Shown here one piece after another: positions 60,101 to 64,000 of a stretch of 64,000 nt of DNA. The first letter of the stretch is position 1. Each line of letters opens with the position of its first letter. The DNA is from Sorghum bicolor (taxonomy: Eukaryota > Streptophyta > Magnoliopsida > Poales > Poaceae), in NCBI RefSeq assembly GCF_000003195.3, contig NC_012870.2, forward strand, positions 39,585,491 through 39,649,490. The letters run 5' to 3'. The notes beneath the pieces were generated by a model. It did not search any database, was not told the DNA's origin, and worked only from the letters and a program-made list of their open reading frames with translations. A program made the position numbers and the translations under genes.

Positions 60101-60350
60101 GTATGATAAAAAAGTAAAGACTAAGGAGTTTGCCGATGGGGATTTGGTATGGAAGTTGATTTTGCCAGTCGGGACTAAAAGTTCGAAGTTTGGGAAGTGG
60201 TCTCCTAATTGGGAAGGTCCTTATCGGATAAGACACTCAGCTCCTGGTAATGCCTATATTCTAGAAACTCTCGAAGGAGTTGAATTTCCCAGAGCATTAA
60301 ATGGCAAATATTTGAAGAAGTACTACCCCAGCATATGGATCGACGCATAA
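57117..60350 (+). pseudogene. Element G pol: reverse transcriptase, two RNase H domains, integrase
   Basis: The ATG at 57117 overlaps the gag-protease stop. Reverse transcriptase lies at residues about 100-300 with CIDFRNLNKAT and the catalytic YIDD (241-244). The first RNase H lies at about 385-505 (LYLSTDGS, AETRYSAIEKLCL, MADFV). The second, archaeal-type RNase H lies at 518-645 with D524 (FFDGS), E562 (NNQAEY) and D586 (GDSMLV), a known hallmark of the Tat lineage. The integrase has an HHCC finger (H719, H726, C757, C760) and a DD35E core (D789, D850, E885). The frame meets TGA at 59967-59969 (probably from CGA) and resumes to 60350 with GDLVWKLILPVG and LNGKYLKKYYPS. All catalytic residues are present, so decay is recent. 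Confidence 0.94.
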
Positions 60351-60495
60351 AAGTTTAAGTGCCGATAACACTCCTATCGACTGGATTTAAATGTTCGAGG
60401 GCAGACTTAATGTTTCAAAAGATGCCGATAACAGTCTTATCGGCTAGACTAAAAGCTGAAGGCGGAAAAACAAAGGTGTGTCGCCGATGAAAGCT
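60351..60495. other. Convergent spacer between pol and the antisense gene
   Basis: About 145 bases separate the pol stop from the antisense stop. The spacer contains four GCCGAT/ATCGGC words and two near-repeats of GCCGATAACA/CACTCTTATCG type. Sense and antisense transcripts would overlap from here on. Confidence 0.6.
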
Positions 60496-63400
60496 TCAGA
60501 TGCTCAACAGTGCTTGGATTGCTGATATGGCGCGCAGCCGAATCTGGTTGGCTGTCTCTATCTCTTTGATATCATCATCGGCAGAACCTTCGATCGGCTT
60601 CAGCTTCCTCTTCAGTTGCAGCGCTTTGCGACCATGGACGTTTCGTTCTTGTTCAAGATGCTTGATGGTCTCCGGCAGTTGACTCTCTTCTTGCTGGGCT
60701 TGGGACAGAGCGTCTTCTACTTGCTTGAGTTCAGCCAGTAGAGCTTCTCTTTTTGCCGATAGATCAGACACTTTTTGCTTCAGTGCATCACCTGAGGACT
60801 TTAAGGTGCCGATGTTCTTATGTTTCTCATCGGCTAAGAGTTTTTCTTTCATCATCTCCTCAGAAAGCTGGATTTGAGCAGCTCTATCGGTAAGGCGTCG
60901 AGTAGCTCTCTGGTACTGTAACTGGCGGCTTTCTAGATGTGCAGCATGGAAGAGTGTTTCTTCAGCATCGGCAGGAATTTGGCCTCTAAGGGTCTTGAAC
61001 AGGGCCTTGGCTGGGTCAGAATCGTTGACCAGTTGAGTTGTGTCTTGATGGAGTATGGCCGATAGCTCCTCCAGCTTAGCTCTGGCTTCTGCCGATACAA
61101 TTCCAACTGCCCGAGAGGAGCTTGCTTCCTCGCCTTCTTCTTCGAAGATATCAACAGCAAAGGAGAACAAGCTGTTGGGAGAATCTTGTTCCTGAAAATA
61201 AAAATGAAGTAGGTCAATTTTATGGTCAAAACTTCAGCAGACGATACTGATGGAAAAGTGGATGACTTACTTGCTTCAAGGCGATTTCTTGCCTTTGACT
61301 CAGAGGGGCCGATGGAGCTGCAGGTTGATCGGCAAATGTTGCCGATAGAGCGATATCGCCTGAAAGAAGATAGGAAAGATTATAAGAATAAATGAGGATA
61401 AGTTTATCGGTAGGAGTATTGTTGAGATCTGTTACCCGGAGGAGAAACAACAGTTGCCTGAATCGAGGAAACCGCCGATGATGTAACTGTACCTGCCGGG
61501 CCAGTTGTTTGTTCACCTACATCAGCTGATATACCTGCCGTTTGAGGTTCTTCCTGCTGGGGTTCTTCCATCTGTGGTGCTTCCTGTGTTGGTTGTGGAG
61601 ATAGTACTTGCTGTGCCTGGACGTCTGGGGAAGAAGGGGAAGATTCCACCGGGATTGGAAACACCGGAGGAGGAGGAGTTGCCACTTTCTGGCGCTTTGT
61701 TCCAGCCTTAGCACCGTGGATGCCCTTCCTCTTTGGCTGGCTAGACTGGGGGGCATCGGCGCCTTGGCGTTTGACTTTTGCCGATGCACCAGTTTGCTGC
61801 AACAACAAAAAGGAGGTTATGAGTACAGATAGCCGATACAAAGATAAGTCAGCGTAAATGAAAAAAGAGTTTTAACAGATTGCCTTGAAAGCTTGTGCCA
61901 GAGTGGAAGCAGTTACCGGTGGTGATGTCTGAGTTTTCCTGGTGGTAACTTTCTTGAGGCGCGCACCCCGGTGCACGATGGAAGCCAGAGTGGGAGCATT
62001 ATGGCCGATTGAGGAGATAGGGCCTGATGGGAATAAGTCGATCGGCTTGCCACTCCTACTAACTGATGGGGGGGTGTTGTCGATCTGCAAAAGGAATACA
62101 GGGGTAAGTTACCGATGGGAGTGATATTGGAAAATGAGACATCGGTTTAAAATACTTACAGTGTCGTCAGGGACTTCATATTCGGGGTCGATCATGCCGC
62201 GGTATGAGAGGGCTGATCTGCAGAACAGATTCTCCTTCCATTCTGCCCACCATAGCTTGTATGCCTGAGTGATGAAGGCGGCTGGAACCCATTCTGACAG
62301 ATCTACATCCGTATCGGCATTTGGTGGTAGCTGGGCTACTCGAGTCCACTCGAGGAGGTTGGCGATGGGCTCTCTGGGCTTTATTACATCGGCATAAGGA
62401 AGTGCAATCGGCAATTGGCCGAAAGCTAGCTGGCGAGCTAATGCCGATGGATTATAAAATTCATAGGTTTGGGGAGAGGTTTTCGTGCTGCCGAAGAAAT
62501 TCACTGGTATGGCTCTGGGGGTCACGATTGTCATCATCACCTCATTGTCCCTGTCAAGAGCTTCATCAAACGGATTGAAGGTCAGAGGGAGCATGCTGTC
62601 TGGGTCGTCATAAGCCAACCATGGTCGTTCATCTCTGGTCAGACCTTCATACAGCGTCTCGAAGAATCGGCCGATCTGATCCGGAGTGTTCCCTGAACCG
62701 GGTAAGACTATAACAGCTTCGCCAAAGTTCAGGGGGGCACGTGTTGCCGATTCCTCTTCACCCAACACATGATTCTCGGCTATATCTCTTGGGAAGTGCT
62801 GTGAGAACAAGTTGAGATCAAGGCGCTTGTGCAGGTGCAGATTGAGCCACATATTAATAAACCACCAAGGACCTCCCAAGTTGCCGATAGGTTGGCCAAG
62901 CAGGAGTTTCTGGACTACCTGATGAAGAAGGTGATAAACGGCACCGAGCAAATAACGGCCGAGAGGAAATTGGCCGCCGCTAGCCAGTCTTTCTGCTGCC
63001 GATAGATAGACAGAAGTCGGTCCTGCCGATCGACCACAGAATACAAACTTGTCTAGCCACATGTTCAGAAAGGTGGTTTGCTCCTTTATGGTGACAGGCC
63101 CTCTCCCGCGGTACTTCTGGATGTACCCTGACCAACCGCCGATAGCGCGAGTCTCCACTTTAGCACTGGGGGCGGTATCAAAAAAATGGGTGCTATCGGC
63201 AGAAGATATATCTAACCCAGTAAGCATGGATACATCGGCAAGGGTAGGAGAAGCAGGGCCATGGCCAAAAACAAAAGCGTTGAGAGTGTCTGACCAAAAG
63301 TAAGATGCAGCTATCAGCAATGACTCGTTCCTGTGCATATCGGCAATGGACAGCCTAATGCATTGAGCTAATTTCCTCTCACCCCATTGAACTTCATAAG

Positions 63401-63763
63401 AGTTGCTGACCCTCAAGAACCAGTCTTTCCACCCTACGGTAGGGCTGGGCCAAGAGCGAAAGGTGTCTTTCCATAGATCTAAAGCAAAGTTTTCAACTCT
63501 AAAGGGAATCCTGTTGGTTTCTGCATTGATAAGGTCGGTTGGATCTGGATCCCCTAGAGGGCCGAGGCATTGAAGATGTGGTTGATCGGTAGGGATGACA
63601 ATTTTGTTGGATAACTCCTAGTGTTTTGAGGAATAAAAATACAAAGAAAAAGGAAAAGGAAAATATTCTGTAAGAATGAATCGCAGATGAACAGGAATGC
63701 AAGGAAAAAGTACAGCAGATGGGATGGAAGTTTGACCTCAGGGACGATGAAGCCAACGGCCAT
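60496..63763 (-). CDS. Antisense six-exon gene for a plant mobile domain (PMD) protein with a coiled-coil tail
   Basis: Proposed exons (plus coordinates, read downward): 63763-63737, 63617-62160, 62084-61917, 61796-61436, 61359-61271, 61191-60496. Total 2799 nt, 932 aa, no internal stop. Splice sites include donors GTCAAA, GTAAGT, GTAACT, GTAACA and GTAAGT, with pyrimidine-rich acceptors (TTTTGCAG, GTTGCAG, CTTTCAG, TTTTCAG). Phases agree throughout. The end of exon 3 is least certain: a GTTAAA donor at 61876 would break frame, GTAACT at 61916 keeps it. The ATG has good context (AAGATGGCC) and is the first after a TATA box at 63912-63922. Exon 2 carries the PMD (WKDTFRSWPSPTVGWKDWF; FVFGHGPASPTLADVSMLTG; WWFINMWLNLHL). 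Exon 4 is Pro/Gln/Ser-rich with basic KRKGIHGAKAGTKRQK, a possible nuclear signal. Exon 6 is a long coiled coil. PMD proteins occur in transposons and in host silencing factors of the MAIN/MAIL1 family. Its role here is unknown. Confidence 0.82.
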
Positions 63764-64000
63764 CTTGTCGTGAAGAGGACGCTGGAGGGCGCCGGAGTTG
63801 ATGAAGAAGAATGCTTGTCGGAGATCTTGGGGATTGAGAATGGCGCCGCCGCTGGAAAAGTGAAGTTGGATGGCAGAATGATGCAATGGGGGAGGAGTAC
63901 CCAAGAAGGAACTATTTATAGGACAAGATGGACAAGGGCAAATCTGACTTATTTCTTTGCCGCATCCGAGAAGCCCGAGGGTACTCAAGTGGATATGGTA
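63764..64000 (-). promoter_or_regulatory. Leader and core promoter of the antisense gene
   Basis: The minus strand has CCTATAAATAG at 63912-63922. A leader of roughly 120 bases without any ATG (transcription start expected near 63885) leads to the first ATG at 63763. The frame is also open upstream of that ATG, so a longer product is possible only if transcription starts further out. The sequence beyond the window edge, and the 3' LTR of G, are not visible. Confidence 0.6.

Noticed and set aside
61872..61920. GTTAAA at 61876 as the exon 3 donor of the antisense gene
   Set aside because: It would put exon 4 out of frame and run into a stop. The upstream GTAACT donor keeps all phases, although the skipped codons also look coding, so this remains the weakest junction.

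Overview
This window is repeat-filled DNA from a large plant genome, most likely a grass and probably a panicoid. The evidence is the set of element families: a Tekay/Del chromovirus, Tat-lineage and Athila/Tat-related Ty3/gypsy elements, Helitrons with CTAG 3' ends, and tRNA-Asp primer sites. I see no intact host gene, tRNA or rRNA. Nearly every base can be assigned to a transposable element, most of them inserted into one another. All coding calls come from reading translations and motifs by eye, and no database search was possible.

Layout. 1-3747: 3' end of a chromovirus (integrase, chromodomain) and its 2.55 kb LTR, which carries a three-exon ORF with consistent phases. 3748-7963: minus-strand gag-protease element (I) with a perfect tRNA-Asp primer site and its 5' LTR. 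7964-8358: orphan Ty3/gypsy protease fragment. 8359-11458: minus-strand element (J) with RNase H-integrase and an LTR. 11468-12104 plus 23716-23749: LTR B, split by an 11.6 kb autonomous-type but decayed Helitron (12105-23715), which itself contains a 1.66 kb TIR element (18280-19936).

23750-52735 is a stack of related non-autonomous elements (C, D, E, F). They carry gag plus two tandem retropepsin-like domains, and no reverse transcriptase or integrase could be seen. Inside element C lie a 2.35 kb LTR-type unit with CCTAC target duplications (28625-30970) and a 3.6 kb non-autonomous Helitron (31210-34806). D (minus strand) sits in C, E sits in D, F sits in the 3' LTR of E, and G sits in F. 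The right halves of this nest should therefore reappear, in reverse order, beyond the window.

52736-64000 is a Tat-lineage element (G): LTR, gag-protease, pol with two RNase H domains and a DD35E integrase, and a convergent antisense gene of six exons. The antisense gene encodes a plant-mobile-domain (PMD) protein with a coiled-coil tail, and has its own TATA box and start codon. The whole of G, both strands, coding and non-coding, is packed with the hexamer GCCGAT/ATCGGC (about 90 by hand count against 5-6 expected). The antisense gene together with the dispersed word is the best candidate here for an undescribed system. It resembles, by analogy only, transposons that encode an anti-silencing factor recognising a short dispersed motif.
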